The translations under genes were made by a program, and so were the position numbers. A stretch of 64,000 nucleotides of DNA, taken from NCBI RefSeq assembly GCF_030463535.1, contig NC_132900.1:24607456-24671455 (forward strand). Reading direction: 5' to 3'. Source of the DNA: Salminus brasiliensis (Eukaryota > Chordata > Actinopteri > Characiformes > Bryconidae). The notes below the pieces were generated by a model. The model was not told the origin of the DNA. It searched no databases and saw only the letters and a list, made by a program, of their open reading frames with translations. Below, one piece after another: positions 9,936 through 22,509 of this stretch (the first letter of the stretch is position 1; every line of letters starts with the position of its first letter).

Positions 9936-10686
9936 CTCTGTGAAGTACTTGCTTTTGGATTTTTCACAGTCCAACACAGCAACCAACCACTCATGAATGT
10001 CATCTGTTTGATCTTCAGATGATAGAAACATCATAAGTAGTATAATTCTGAACTGAAAACATGCCTGCCTCTCTAACCTCATCTGCGATTGTGCTCTTTA
10101 TCCCCTTTCTCAGAACATCCACAACTTTGTTGACTATGTCTTTCCATATAAGAGTCACAAGAGGACCCATTCCTGTTACCCCAGTCATGATGTATCTAAC
10201 TGCTAATGTGCTGCTGAAGGCACAGATTATACTGGCTCAAAACAATGAACACCTCTAAAACATTCTGTGAGCTGCTGTGGATGAGAACTGAAAAGCATCA
10301 GTCTCCTCATCTACACTAGGAGCTGTCTGAGTTTCTGGGCTCTCCTGCTGCACTGCTCATTGGACTCTGTCTCTTCCCTCAGTATCTAACTCACCTGTAT
10401 TATACTGCATTAGACTAGAAGGGCATATGCACTGTGAAGTCATGGACAGAGATCATTATTGATTAAACAATGTTTACCTATTTCATTTTCAGCATTCTGA
10501 ATATCTTATATATTTTTAAAGTTCATTTTTATTCTCTCTACCTGTCGACTCTGTAGTCCTGTCTTTTCATGTCTAGTCGGTTCACCAACAAAATCAGACT
10601 GGCTAATCTGCTGCGCTGAGGCTACAAAAACATCCTCTATCCTCTACCTGTCCCTTCAGTAGTCGTGGTGTCGGAAAGGGTTTGCT

Positions 10687-12368
10687 GCTCCGACACTACA
10701 AAACATCCCATTAATGAGGCTATTTAATATATTACACTTCTAAATGATGTTTATTGTTTTCAGCTTGAAACTGGATGTTTGTGATTAATGGTGTTTTGGG
10801 CTCTACTAAATAAACTAAGCTAAGCTGACACTGCAAACATTGAGCAATGGCCTTACACTGACAATAGTAAGTTATCTCCATATCTCTCTTTACCGGCTGC
10901 AACTTGGGTCTGTCCTCTGGAAAGCAGATCTGTTCATTTCACACATTCTGCAGCATCTTCTTCCAATACCTTTCTTTTTTAACCTGGCCTTTCCAATTTC
11001 ACCTGGCCTCTTCCTTTTTTAACGCTTCCGGCTTCTCCGGGAGGGGAGAATTCCTTCAGATGGAAGAACCCCTCTAATCTACTGCGATGTAGGGGCTGTG
11101 CTGTCAGATGAATGGAGAATGAATACAAGAAGAAGATTAGATAAGTCACAGATAAGAGTCAAAATTATTTTCCCATCCAACCGGCCCAAACCCGAGACTG
11201 ACATGAGCCGGCCCATAGAGAATCCTCCCGAATTTCCCCGTTAGCCACTCCGGGCCTCCTTCTGCCACCTCTAAAATGTCTTTTTATTTTGATGATGTCA
11301 CCATGCACCAGCAGTCGAGACCATTTTTAAAAATATTAATTAATATCATCCCATCACTTTTACCAATCATCACTCACCCAGTATAATGCTGCCATAAAAT
11401 CATGTCTGAAATATTGTATTTATGAGATTTATGAGAAGAGCACATCAAAACCACCGCAATGCTGTATTTACTAGAGTGAAGCTCAGATTCTTCAGTGATC
11501 CTGGCTTTCTGAGGTGTGTGTGTGGGGGGGGAGTGTCAATAAAACTGACTAATACTGGCCACTGATAACTGCATTGTAAACTGGTTGTATTTCAGTTATT
11601 CATCTGTCTCACATGAACACTGCAGATCACCTGTGAACTTTTTTCGCTGTGAACTGCTCTCCTTCACGCTGTAAGGCCCTAAACCAGTGACCGGCCGATC
11701 AGCCTTTACACCAGCAGTACAAACCCAGCCAAACCCATAACTGCTCTGACCTAAATGTCTCCCTATAGAGCTTTGGGTAACACTTCAGAGCCTAAGACAC
11801 TGTATCAGATGATAAAGATGTAATTGATGTGATAAGAATTTTTTACTCTTATTATGTATGAAGTTGTTCGATCTTAACTGGTGTAGCAGTTATTTTAACT
11901 GCTCACTCACTTCTGTTTCTTCACTCCATGTCTCGGCTGTTTCTGGTCTTCTTGCTTCTGTACTTCATGCCACTGGACAGTGGCTTGCGTGGGTGGCAGT
12001 GGCGGTTCTAGACCATTTTAACTGGGGGGGCAGTCTAGGGCCAGTGGTTATGTGAGGGGGGTCGATTGCTTTCTAGCGTGTGGTGCTTTATAGGCATTAA
12101 GAAACAAATACATGCAACACTAAACATTTTTTTATACAGTCTATACTCAGTTTTATATTCAGTCTTGTCATGTTCATCTGGCTCTATCTGAATTTCTGCA
12201 CAAGTCTTTCTTTTTTTGGAAGAAGTGTGAGATATCATTTTTCCTCTTCATTTTGAAAATAAATACAGAGCAAAAACAAGTGTCGAGCCACCACTAAGAG
12301 GGTATTGCTGCGTTAGCTTTGCCTTCATTTTCTTCAGGATTAATAAAGTATCAATTTAGCTAAACCTC
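10687..12368. other. spacer of the inverted repeat
   Basis: About 1.7 kb with no CTLD exon and no convincing open frame. It contains a possible short DNA transposon at 11997-12295. The rest was not recognised. Confidence 0.5.
11997..12295. mobile_element. possible small non-autonomous DNA transposon
   Basis: Imperfect inverted ends: cagtggcggttctagacc at 11997 and gtcgagccaccact near 12283-12296 (reverse complement agtggtggctcgac). No target duplication was confirmed. Confidence 0.35.
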
Positions 12369-14047
12369 AAACCTTTCCGACGCCACGACTACTGAAGGGA
12401 CAGGTAGAGGATAGTTATTTATTTAAGAGTTTTACATTACAAAGTCATTTTAACTAATTCAATCGAATAAGCCTTTACATTTTTACACAATCACAATAAA
12501 GGCTAAATTGTGTAAAAAAAAAACCCACTTTGAACATGTTATGTTATTCAGCAAAATAGATTGACCTTTAATTCAATGTTTTTGTAGCCTCAGAGCAGCA
12601 GATTAGCCAGTCTGATTCTGCTGGTGAACCGACTAGACATGAAAAGACAGGACTACAGAGTCGACAGGTAGAGAGAACAAAAATGAACTTTAAAATATTT
12701 ATAAGATATTCAGAATGCTGAAAATGAAATAGGTAAACATTGTTTAATCAATAATGATCTCTGTCCATGACTTCACAGTGCATATGCCCTTTTAGTCTAA
12801 TGCAGTATAATACAGGTGAGTTAGATGCTGAGGGAAGAGACAGAGTCCAATGAGCAGTGCAGCAGGAGAGCCCAGAAACTCAGACAGCTCCTAGTGTAGA
12901 TGAGGAGACTGATGCTTTTCAGTTCTCATCCACAGCAGCTCACAGAATGTTTTAGAGGTGTTCATTGTTTTGAGCCAGTATAATCTGTGCCTTCAGCAGC
13001 ACATTAGCAGTTAGATACATCATGACTGGGGTTAAAGGTATGGGTCCTCTTGTGACTCTTATATGGAAAGACATAGTCAACAAAGTTGTGGATGTTCTGA
13101 GAAAGGGGATAAAGAGCACAATCGCAGATGAGGTTAGAGAGGCAGGCATGTTTTCAGTTCAGAATGATACTACTCATGATGTTTCTATCATCTGAAGATC
13201 AAACAGATGACATTCATGAGTGGTTGGTTGCTGTGTTGGACTGCGAAAAATCCAAAAGCAAGTACTTCACAAAGGCATTGAAACAGACCTAAGATGAGCT
13301 CAGCATTGATATTGGCCCATGCGGGAGTACACTGCATTTCTCTCTTACACCCAGAAAAAGGCATTGTAAGAGCTAGCTGCAGTTTCATTTATTCCAATTT
13401 CTACACCATGGAAAAAGTGGGCCGGGTCTGGGCATTAGTGGAAGAGTATATTTAGTATGATATTATCTGATGCACTGTGCTTAATATGACTAGAGAAATG
13501 AACAAGCTCAGGTGGATTTTCAATGGCACAGGTATAAATGATCTACCCTTCACTGTGTACGCATCACTCCTTTTCTACCACCAGGGGACGCAGTCAGACT
13601 GCTTGTTAGTCTTTGGTTGATCAGCTACTGATATTCTAGAAGCTGAGCTTTAAAATGACTGTAAAATCATTCTATTAGATGTTAAAACTTAAGAGAAAAC
13701 AATTCTGTACATTTTACACCACACATAAATAAAACATAACATTGTATTTCTTTTTATTGACAGTAAATGTCCATTTTCAGAAATTACACAATTCAACAAA
13801 ATGTCAACATAATAATAACAATAATAATAATAATAATATAGAATATAGATGTGAATATCTATAGAAATGTTACTTTATAAAAATCACCATTTATATCAGA
13901 AACCTTTTCAGCACAAAAAAGCTTAGAGCATTTCGGAAAGTGTGTATAATATAACTTTAGTGTTTATCTGATCACCTGATTCAGCTCAGCAGCGAATGAT
14001 GAAGGTCTTACTGAAAGGAGCAGGAGAGTCAGAGGAACACTAAACTC

Positions 14048-14400
14048 TTACTGTTTTTTAAGTTCACAGACGGTTCTGAGTTCAGAAACGTCCGTCTTCA
14101 CCCTGAATGATTTCTCCACAGTGTCTGTGGCACCACAGCTGGGGGACGGAGGATGCACTCCAGTCCACTTGGTCCAGGGACCCAAAGCCAGTATATGGGA
14201 CAACTTCAACAGCTCAGATATTTGCTGCTGTCCCAGCCCTACCCACATCAGCCCAGAGACACGCATCCTCCTGAGCTCAGACTCCAACAGTTTCTGCTCC
14301 TGATCAGACTCGATGCGCAGAAGACCATTCCTGTTCTCTTTCTTACAGTAGTCCAGAGCGCTCTCCCAGCTCATTCGGTCATCACTGAAATGAATGGACA
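14048..14400 (-). pseudogene. pseudogene B exon c (open)
   Basis: 353 nt, intact frame: [35 protein letters not shown], stop. Differs from gene A exon c at scattered residues only. Confidence 0.8.
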
Positions 14401-14535
14401 CTGATAGAGACAGAAATACAAACAGAAAAGCAGGTTTTAGACTGAAATAAGAGACTCTGATTTACTTTAGATGGGTTATATTGATGATACTGAACTGAGA
14501 GAGTTAGAGTGTGTGTGAAGAGTGTCAGTACTTAC

Positions 14536-14871
14536 TGCTGTAGCACAGAGCAGGTCCAGTATAACTGCATGGCACTGAATACAACTTTCCTGATACTAGT
14601 TTTACACAGTCTGATGGGAAAGGCCCAGGCTGACCATCCCACCAGTTTCTGTAAGCAGAGTGTCCTCCATCAGTCCACTCCCAGTCATCACGCAGCAGGC
14701 CGATCCAGAAGGAAGTGCAGCTGTTTATCCCTTTTATCTTCACTGCTTCATTCTGGTCCTGATCTCTGATGCTGACCAGATCAGTGTAGTTCTTCCTGCA
14801 GTAAGTCTGAGCTTCATACCAGGTCAGAGACTGAGGGATCAGATGATAGCTGAAGGTGAGGTCAGTCACAT
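14536..14871 (-). pseudogene. pseudogene B exon b (open)
   Basis: 336 nt with intact acceptor (ccttcacag) and donor (gtaagta). NWWDGQPG subtype, as expected next to c. Confidence 0.8.
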
Positions 14872-14937
14872 CTGTGAAGGAGAAAGAGTGGACACATCAT
14901 ATATCATGAAGATGGTTTTAATGGTGTAAATGTGGTG

Positions 14938-14944
14938 TGGTGTT

Positions 14945-14981
<37 letters not shown>
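14938..14981. repeat. (GT)n microsatellite
   Basis: About 20 GT units in the intron of pseudogene B. Confidence 0.9.
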
Positions 14982-14984
14982 CTG

Positions 14985-16480
14985 TAACTGGAAAAGATTG
15001 CATGTAACATGTAAAAAAAAAAGGGAAATTGTTTGTTGTGGTGTGGAATCCAGGCCTGAGGTAGTTTTGCCAGTTACTGCTGGACTAAATTTTAAGATAA
15101 AGAAAGATAAGTCAAATTATTAAATTATAAACTGTTAAATATAAGAGTTTAAAAAGGTAAAAGAAAATAAAGGAAATTAAAGATTCATTACTGCACCCCA
15201 CAGCAGGCTTATCTCAACAAAGTCTGAACAAAACTTTCTCCAGCCTGCACTGACCTATGTTTTTCAAGCTAGGAATTTAAAACACCGTAATGTCCCACAC
15301 ACTCAGCTTTATAGAAACACAGAACATACATTGGGGAAAAAGTACTTTGAGATGAAATGTGTGAAATAGTGTTTGTGTGCTCGGACATGGATAATGTACA
15401 GACATCTTTGTTTTGCATCAGATTCTTCTGGCAAGAGACACAGGAAAGATAATTCCAAGGCAAATAAAACATCTAATCTATAATTTTCTACTAACTGGTA
15501 CATTATGATTCATGCATACATATGAACATTAACACTTTTTACTGATTATATTTCTGATTCTGTAATACCACTGAATAACAAAGTTGGATGGGCAAAATCC
15601 CCAGATCTCTTACAAATAGCTACAGCAGCAGCAGACAACCTAGAAAGAGTGAAAGTTAATTCTGTGAAGGTATAAAGAGGTTCTTGGATATGCAGCTTTA
15701 GAATATATTGTTTAAACGTGATAATGCAATCATTATGGTTGTGCAACAGTAATTTTATTTGATATGAATCTACTTCTGTTTTCTTCTCCTTATTATTATT
15801 TTACTGCAGTTTCCCACATCTCATTTCTCAGTTTTCAAGATATTGACGCCATTCTATTGTTCAGTCCGATTTTAAGATGCAGACTTGGATACAGCTTTTT
15901 GACCAGATGTACAGTTTCCTCACAGCAACACAATAGCAACCACCTGGGATACCATAGAGACCATCTTGCAACACCATAGCAACCAGCTTGAAACCACTTA
16001 GCAACACCATAGCAATCACCTACAACACCACAGCTACCATAGAAACACCATAACAACCACCACATACCATATCAACCATATGGCAATGTTATAGCAACCA
16101 CCTGGAAAACCAAAGCAACCACATAGCAACAGTTCTATAGCGGAACATCTACACCTACAAAATCTGCAGTTTTAGTTTTTTTAAGCATCATTTTGGAGGA
16201 CACTGCTATTCATCCAGTGAATGTGAGAAAGAAGTTGGCTAATGCTAAATAAAACTGCTAAAAAAAAAAAAAAGTTGTATCACATTTAGCCAATTCTCAA
16301 TATTGAAGGCTGGATCAGAGGTCAGAAATCTGGATTTGGTCATCTTACTTACAGTTCAGGTTTTCCATGCATAAAACAAATTAAGCTTCAGGGGAAACAG
16401 ATTGTAAATAAATGCAGCAGAAGCTGAGAGTAAACAGTCCAGAGTTCATACAGTTTAAATCTCTATAGTTAATAGTCAGT
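14985..16480. other. intron of pseudogene B
   Basis: AT-rich, unlike gene A's intron at the matching place. It includes an imprecise tandem tract at 15945-16140 built on variants of caccatagcaacca. No gene recognised. Confidence 0.5.
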
Positions 16481-16486
16481 ATTTAC

Positions 16487-16805
16487 CTTGTTTATAACAC
16501 ATGAAATTCCTTTTCTCTGTGCACTGAAGACTTTCCCATAATCCTTTAGCCATAACAGCACAGCAGGACCCTGACCCACAGTCTCCTGACAGAGCACCAT
16601 TTAGTACTGGACTGATTCCGGTACAGACCAGTCCAGGCAGAACCGATACCAGTCAGATTAATCAGTGCAGTGATGTCTTCCACATCGTACACAGTGACCA
16701 GGTCAGTGTAGTTGGCTCTGCAAGCTGCTCGAGCTTCAGTATGAGTCATGTTCATCCCAATGAGATGGAAAGTTCTGAGACAGCTTTGTTGTGCAGGAGG
16801 AAAGA
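16487..16805 (-). pseudogene. pseudogene B exon a with 26-bp and 3-bp deletions
   Basis: 319 nt instead of 348. The 26-bp loss follows the STKW codons and removes most of SNGDEVTFS; a second 3-nt loss lies before the WES codons. Together they shift the frame. Confidence 0.85.
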
Positions 16806-16996
16806 CTGGAGAAATGTTCTCTAGTTAATGGAGCAGAACAGAAATGACAGGTGTAGGTGTGATGTGTGTAAATGTAAAAGTGTTTAATAAGAAGTTACTT
16901 GACCATGAGATCTACTTTTCAATTTGAAATAACTTATTAACTTGATGTTCTTTAATATTTAATAATAACTTATACAATATTGACCAGTCCTGTTAT

Positions 16997-17059
16997 CTTT
17001 CTTACAGTAGTCCAGATCACTCTCCCCTCTCATACAGTCAGCACTAACATTTACAGACA
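16997..17059 (-). pseudogene. pseudogene B mini-exon with dead donor
   Basis: 63 nt like the functional copies, but the donor reads ataac rather than gtaac. Only about 25 bp of upstream intron remains before the breakpoint at 17084/17085. Confidence 0.75.
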
Positions 17060-17084
17060 CTGATAAAGACAGAAAAGACAATGT

Positions 17085-19930
17085 TGCTTCTAGCCCCCCC
17101 AGGAGGGTTTCCTCACTGGAGATTTATGAGTTGGGAGCCTTCTGCCATGTTAGTTGAACTTAGTAATGTGGTGAGGGTTACTCTACCTGTTTCACTATGA
17201 AGTTATGTATGCTGTTTTAAACGGTAGAGTTGGTTGAGTCACTTATGCTTGGAACACAGTCCCAACGACTGTGTATCTGCTACTCTAACAAGCGGTTAGT
17301 ACAACACAAAGCATTCTAATATTGTAAAAGCTGATTTACACTGAATTGGTAAATAACTCTGGGTCCGTCTCGGCCCCAACAAGCTTATGGTGAATACTTC
17401 TCCAATGTCAGTGAGACTGATTCTGCAGTTTCACTGATGAATTACCAAGGAAGTTATGCCAACTGATAGCAGGGCCCTGTGGGCAGCTAGAACTTACTAC
17501 TAGGAATACTATCAGTACTACATGTTTGTTACCGACTAGGCTAATGTTAAGCCAGGCTACGTTAGCAATGCAAGGTCTAAGCTAAGCTTAGCTAAGCCAA
17601 GGTCAAAAGTAGCTGTGTTTGCTAGCAGCTAGGCCTATGCTAAGCCGATGCCAACGACCTCTAGCAAACTGTGAGTAATGTTTACCACAGGAAGTGATGT
17701 CATCAATCCATGAAGCAGCTGGGGTTGAATCATCAGTAGGAGGCCAACATCGGTATGAAATAACCAGCTAAGCACCAAGCACACAGTAGATTCACCACTG
17801 AATTCCAATCGCATGGTGATGGTTCAGGGAATTTTTTTATTCAACAAGTCCTTGTTCGGGAACCAAAATATGTAGTGTATTTGCTACAGGGTTGATTATA
17901 AATTACTTTAATCAGAGGTCAAATTTAGGTTTAATTAAAGTTTAAGGGAGGTGAAAACATTAAGGGAAATGCCTGATCACACATCACATGCATCCAAGGT
18001 GATTTCAGTACAACTACTTTATTATAAGAAAATAGCAGGATAAATGATACATTCAAACAATAATAGTGATAGTGTCTAAGTGTATGAAATCATATATATT
18101 GATTAACTAAATGATACAAAATCAACACATGAATAACATAGTCTGGACCTACAGCTTGTGGGGGTAAGTCTGGTAATAGAGGCTGAGACAACTTATAAAC
18201 TGAACTAGGGTGAAAACTTAGTTGTGAATCTGGTGTTACTGTGGGGTTACTACTGGTGGTCTGGGGCCTTGGATGAGCAGCGGTGTGAGATCCGACGGAG
18301 ATACAGGAGCCCTCTTTGTCTTCAGCAGGTAGAACTTCTTTCCTGGACCACAGATTCTTTGGTCGGCAGTTCTGGCCTGGCGGTTACTGGAGCTTCTCCT
18401 TAACTGTGCTTTGTGGGTTCTATCCCTTTGGTGAATGATGTTCTTGGCAGAAGCTTGCTTCACAGGCACTGGCAGTGTGCGATTTGCAAGTCGCTCGTCA
18501 TTTGGTTCCTGGGCTTCAGTATGGCAGTACCGTCACTGAAATCTTCAAGTTTCGGAGTGTCAAGGCAAAGAACCAGAGGTCAGCTGTGTTGCAGCAAGGT
18601 GAACTTCATAAGCTCAGGATTTGAGTCTGGTTCTCTCTAAACTAACTGTCATGAGTTATAAGCTTAAAATAAACTCTCGCTGGCCAAGCAATAGTTCAAT
18701 CTGGACTAACTAACTAAAAATGGACGATGGGCACAGAAACAACAAAAATGTGCAAACAAAACGGAACTTTAACAGATCTGATCTTTCCAAGTCTACCTTC
18801 AGGGTTTGAGTCATGGTAAGAGTCGACATATGAAACGTTTCTTCCTTTCCTTCTTGACTTTTCCTTAACTCCTTTTCTTTCTCTTCCTGACTTTCTTGAC
18901 TTCTTCTTAACTCTTAACTGACTTTGTTTTGGCTTTGCACCCTCATTTATCTGACTCCATGTGACACAATTCATGTCTTTTCAAGTGCAAGTTCACCCTA
19001 TTAAAGAATAATTCTAATTATGATAGCATGGGTAGCTATGAATGGAAGCTAAGTTTATTAGCATGCAAAGTAGCCTCTGGCATGCAGTTAATTGTATTAG
19101 CATTAGCCCCAATCCTGCTGGTTAATTGTATTAGCATTAGCCCCCCTGCTGGTATTACCAATGTGTTTACAAGTGTTCACTGCTGCTATTCTCTTACTTT
19201 TTAATCTGCTTATTTCACTGCACCACAACAGAGAAGCAGGAACCCTCATTTTTACTCATTTCACATACAGTCAGTCAGCCAAGACATATATGGTATCTGA
19301 TCTGTGCTTCTTCAGAAAAAGCTTGTCTGACATGGAGATGCAAACACTGGACTGTCTCTGAGCTCATCTAAATAAGCACATGCTATAAAGAACTGTCTCC
19401 CAACCGTCTTTATCTGTTTGCCTAAAGGATGTGGTTTAGAACATGGTGTGAATACAAGCAAACTTTAAACACCAGAGTTTTGTGTAAATAATGGTCTATC
19501 TTGCAGTTTTGCTGCATGTTTTTGTTTCTAATTTAGAGACATACCTTTCCTAAGGGGATTTGTTTACAGAGATGAGACTGGTGACAGTCCAGTCCAGTGT
19601 TTAGCAATGTTAGCATCCTGTAGCATCTCCTATTGTAGCTTGATTTTCCACAAAACTCTTTCTTTAAGGCCGTCAGTCAATGCTTTCTTGTGCCAACTAA
19701 GAGCTTGCCATATTTGGAGAATAGAGGCACAACACTTATTCTACACTGATAAGCGTTAATATTTACAATCTTCACAAACTCACCTTCACCTTCACCTCTC
19801 TGAGGCGTTTCACGTGGGGTAGTCTGGCTTGACATGTTTTTTGTTTTTTTAATTCACCCAAAAATGTTTCACAAATGTGTTTATTCAGCACAAACTCAGC
19901 ATCAACGATGTGAGAACAATAGGAATGTTA
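17085..19930. repeat. flank block, copy 2
   Basis: 17085-17414 matches 2110-2461 and 18757-19930 matches 2462-3570. The two parts are separated by 1.34 kb of other sequence. No CTLD gene follows; the copy breaks off into a Tc1 remnant near 19930. Confidence 0.8.
17415..18756. other. 1.34-kb segment present in only one flank-block copy
   Basis: Absent from copy 1, where ccaatgtcagtga continues directly into the aacagaacttt part. It is either an insertion here or a deletion there. I see no terminal repeats, coding domain or RNA gene; the open frame at 18236-18469 has no recognised domain. Confidence 0.5.
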
Positions 19931-20470
19931 AAGACATGTCTGTCTCATCCTTGGGTGCAATTTCCAGATTCTGTTCCATTCATCTGTTCAAAGAATTATA
20001 AGTACAAACAAGATGGAAATATCCAGACATCATACCGCTCAGGAAAGAGACCGGCTCTGTGTCCCAGAGATGAATGTGCTTTGGTCCAAGATATGCCCAA
20101 ATCAACCCAAAAACAAAAGCAAAAGATGCTGGCTGAAGCTGGTAAGGCATGTGCGAACAAGGCAGCCTCCAAACATGGCTCAGTTCTGTCAGGAAGACTG
20201 GGCCAAAATTCCAGCCAACTATTGTGAGATGCTTGTGGAAGGATATCCAAAACGTTTGCCCAAATCATACAGTTTAAGGGCAATGGAACCAAATACTAAT
20301 GAAATGTATTTAAACTTTTGACTTTGAAGAAAGTAAAAAAAAAAGCCATAAAATGCCCTCTCATTATTCTGGCATTTTGGAAATAAACATTTTAGTAATC
20401 CTGATTGACCTAAAACGGGAAAAGTTTATTTTGATTTCATGTCAGATAGTGAGGGAAAAAATGCAAAAGG
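19931..20470 (+). mobile_element. Tc1-like transposase remnant (C-terminal part)
   Basis: The plus-strand translation ends with the Tc1-family tail WAKIPANYCEMLVEGYPKR, followed by a degenerate end. The downstream sequence to about 20470 is the reverse complement of the terminal part of the element at 30138-31006, so both belong to one family. Frames are shifted and it is non-functional. Confidence 0.75.
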
Positions 20471-20639
20471 AAAAGCAGGAAAAAACAGATCGACATCAGT
20501 GCTTGTGATTTTTGGACACAAATGAGAAAAGCATGAGACTTCCTTCCGCTCTGATAAACGGCTGAAATATTTATGGGATAAAGAAGAAAGGTTCATAAGA
20601 CACCTGATCTGATTTGATGCGCTGTCTCACATTAACACA

Positions 20640-22190
20640 AATCACCCTATTAAAGGATAATTCTAATTACGATAGCATGGGTAGCTATGAATGGAAGCTA
20701 TGGTTTGTTACCATGCAAAGTAGACTCTCAGTCCTGGCATTCAGTTAATTGTATTAAGGTAAGGTAAGGTAAGGTGCACGTATTTGTCACTGTACACTGT
20801 ACAGAGAAATGTGTCCTCCGCATTTAACCCATCTGGTAGTGAACACACACTCACACACACACATGTGTTAGGGGCAGTGAGTACACACACACACCCAGAG
20901 CGGTGGGCAGCCAACTCCAGCGCCCGGGGAGCAGAGAGGATAAAGGGCCTTGCTCAAGGGCCCAACAGTGGCAGCTTGCCGAGCCCGGGAATCGAACCCA
21001 CAACCCTGTTATCGATAACCCGGCGCTCTAACCGCTGAGCCACCACTGCATTAGCATTAGCCCCAATCCTGCTGGTATTACCAATGTGTTTGCAAGTGTT
21101 TACTGCTGCTATTCTCTTACTTTTTAATCTGCTTATTTCACTGCACCACAACAGAGAAGCAGGAACCCTCATTTTTACTCATTTCACATACAGTCAGTCA
21201 GCCAAGACATATATGGTATCTGATCTGTGCTTCTTTAGAAAAAGCTTGTCTGACATGGAGATGCAAACACTGGACTGTCTCCGAGCTCATCTAAATAAGC
21301 ACATGCTATAAAGAACTGTCTCCCAACCGTCTTTATCTGTTTGCCTAAAGGATGTGGTTTAGAACATGGTGTGAATACAAGCAAACTTTAAACACCAGAG
21401 TTTTGGGTAAATAATGGTCTATCTTGCAGTTTTGCTGCATGTTTTTGTTTCTAGTTTAGAGACGTAAGGAGATTTCCTAAGGCCGTCAGTCAATGCTTTC
21501 TTGTGCCAACTAAGAGCTTACCATATTTGGAGAATAGAGGCACAACACTCATTCTACACAAATTCACCTTCACCTTCACCTTTCAGAGGCGTCTCACGTG
21601 GGGTAGCCTGGCCTGACATGAGTTTTTTTTTTTTTTTCACCCACAAATGTTCCACAAAAGTGTATATTCAGCACAAACTCAGCATCAACGATGTGAGAAC
21701 AATAGGAATGTTTAAGACATTTGAGCTTTGGACCTTGTAAGCATGGGTGTTGAATACACATAGGTGGTTATGGTTTTCAGAAATGTTTTTTGTGTTTTGT
21801 GTTTTTTTTTTTGTAACTACTGTCTTCAAAGCTCACACATTCAATATTTGTGAGGTAGGTGTGAACACACAGGCGAGAAGGACCTTTATCATATCTCTAC
21901 ATGTACATAGCAAGTTTGCCAATGTAAACACTGATAGTGTTGATTTAACATCTGCAAATTTGCTGTGTATATTTTCATACTACACAGTTCACACTAAATA
22001 CATTAACCTACACTATTTCACTATTTTTAACATTTGTGGACACCAGCTTCATTTTTCTTGAAATCAAGAGTATGGCCGCTCGAGCATCAATGAGGTCCAC
22101 TGCTCCACAGCCCACTTTCTCCACTCCATAAATATTTAATCAGATGCATCAGACTCAGATGAGGGTTTTTTTACCCTTTGAGATTATTAT
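20640..22190. repeat. flank block, copy 3 (5' flank of gene C)
   Basis: Matches 2760-4100 and lies at the same distance upstream of gene C as copy 1 does upstream of gene A, so it moved with the gene. It is interrupted by a SINE at 20757-21046. Confidence 0.85.
20757..21046 (-). mobile_element. tRNA-derived SINE
   Basis: The minus strand shows Pol III A-box (tggctcagcgg, within 21024-21042) and B-box (ggttcgattcc, 20988-20998) and ends in an (ACCTT)n tail at 20757-20775. Flanking heptamers tgtatta (20750-20756) and tgcatta (21047-21053) look like a target duplication with one mismatch. The empty site is seen in the other flank-block copies. Confidence 0.85.
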
Positions 22191-22301
22191 TGATGAGCTC
22201 CTGCCCACACTGGGTCTGACTTTACCCTGACGTCATCATAACAGGTGTCATCTCTGGGGTTCACACGTTTGCACCTCATTTAGCAACGGGAACGTTACCA
22301 G
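22180..22301 (+). promoter_or_regulatory. gene C promoter-proximal region and 5'UTR exon
   Basis: Copy of the gene A promoter block with the CRE-type site TGACGTCA at 22228-22235 and donor ccag|gtaag after 22301. Confidence 0.55.
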
Positions 22302-22509
22302 GTAAGACTGTAGTTGTGTCCTGTATCTTTCTGAACATCCCCATTTAGTTCTTCAGTTTTTGACATTATTAGTTAGGATTGAATTGAGTAGATTTCTGTA
22401 AATTGGGTGTTTTTTTTATTTTTTATTTTTTTTATACTTTTGACAATAAGTCTACATATGTGTATTTTTAAACTCACAGAGCCTCAACTCAGCACTGGTG
22501 GGAATTGTC

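Larger units (their letters stand above)
7745..10686 (+). repeat. left arm of large inverted repeat
   Basis: Reads as the reverse complement of 12369-14871: exon b', exon c, 3'UTR and downstream flank in order, ending with the words around 10640-10683 (cctctacctgtcccttcag). Differences are a 560-bp insertion here (9376-9902) and about 165 bp extra in the right arm (12416-12580). The spacer is about 1.7 kb. Identity was judged by eye, not computed. Confidence 0.85.
12369..14871 (-). repeat. right arm of large inverted repeat
   Basis: Counterpart of 7745-10686. It contains pseudogene B exons c and b and their 3' flank. Only one copy of the 33-bp sequence is present (near 13284-13316), so this arm represents the state before the exon-b insertion. 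Beyond 14871 the intron sequence differs from gene A's intron 6. Confidence 0.85.
14048..17059 (-). pseudogene. pseudogene B: inverted, 5'-truncated CTLD gene copy
   Basis: Read on the minus strand it retains mini-exon (17059-16997), a (16805-16487), b (14871-14536) and c (14400-14048, stop 14048-14050). Exons b and c are open and have good splice sites. Exon a carries a 26-bp deletion just after STKW plus a 3-bp deletion, shifting the frame. The mini-exon donor GT is AT (aagaaag|ataac). The signal peptide and first a-b pair are absent because the copy is cut at about 17084, where it abuts the duplicated flank block. Reverse AATAAA at 13753-13758. Too damaged to make the usual protein. Confidence 0.85.

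Noticed and set aside
20013..20321. 102-codon open frame as a host gene
   Set aside because: It is the C-terminal tail of a Tc1-like transposase.
21024..21042. tRNA gene
   Set aside because: The A and B boxes belong to the tRNA-like head of a SINE with a repeat tail; no cloverleaf-length gene was evident.
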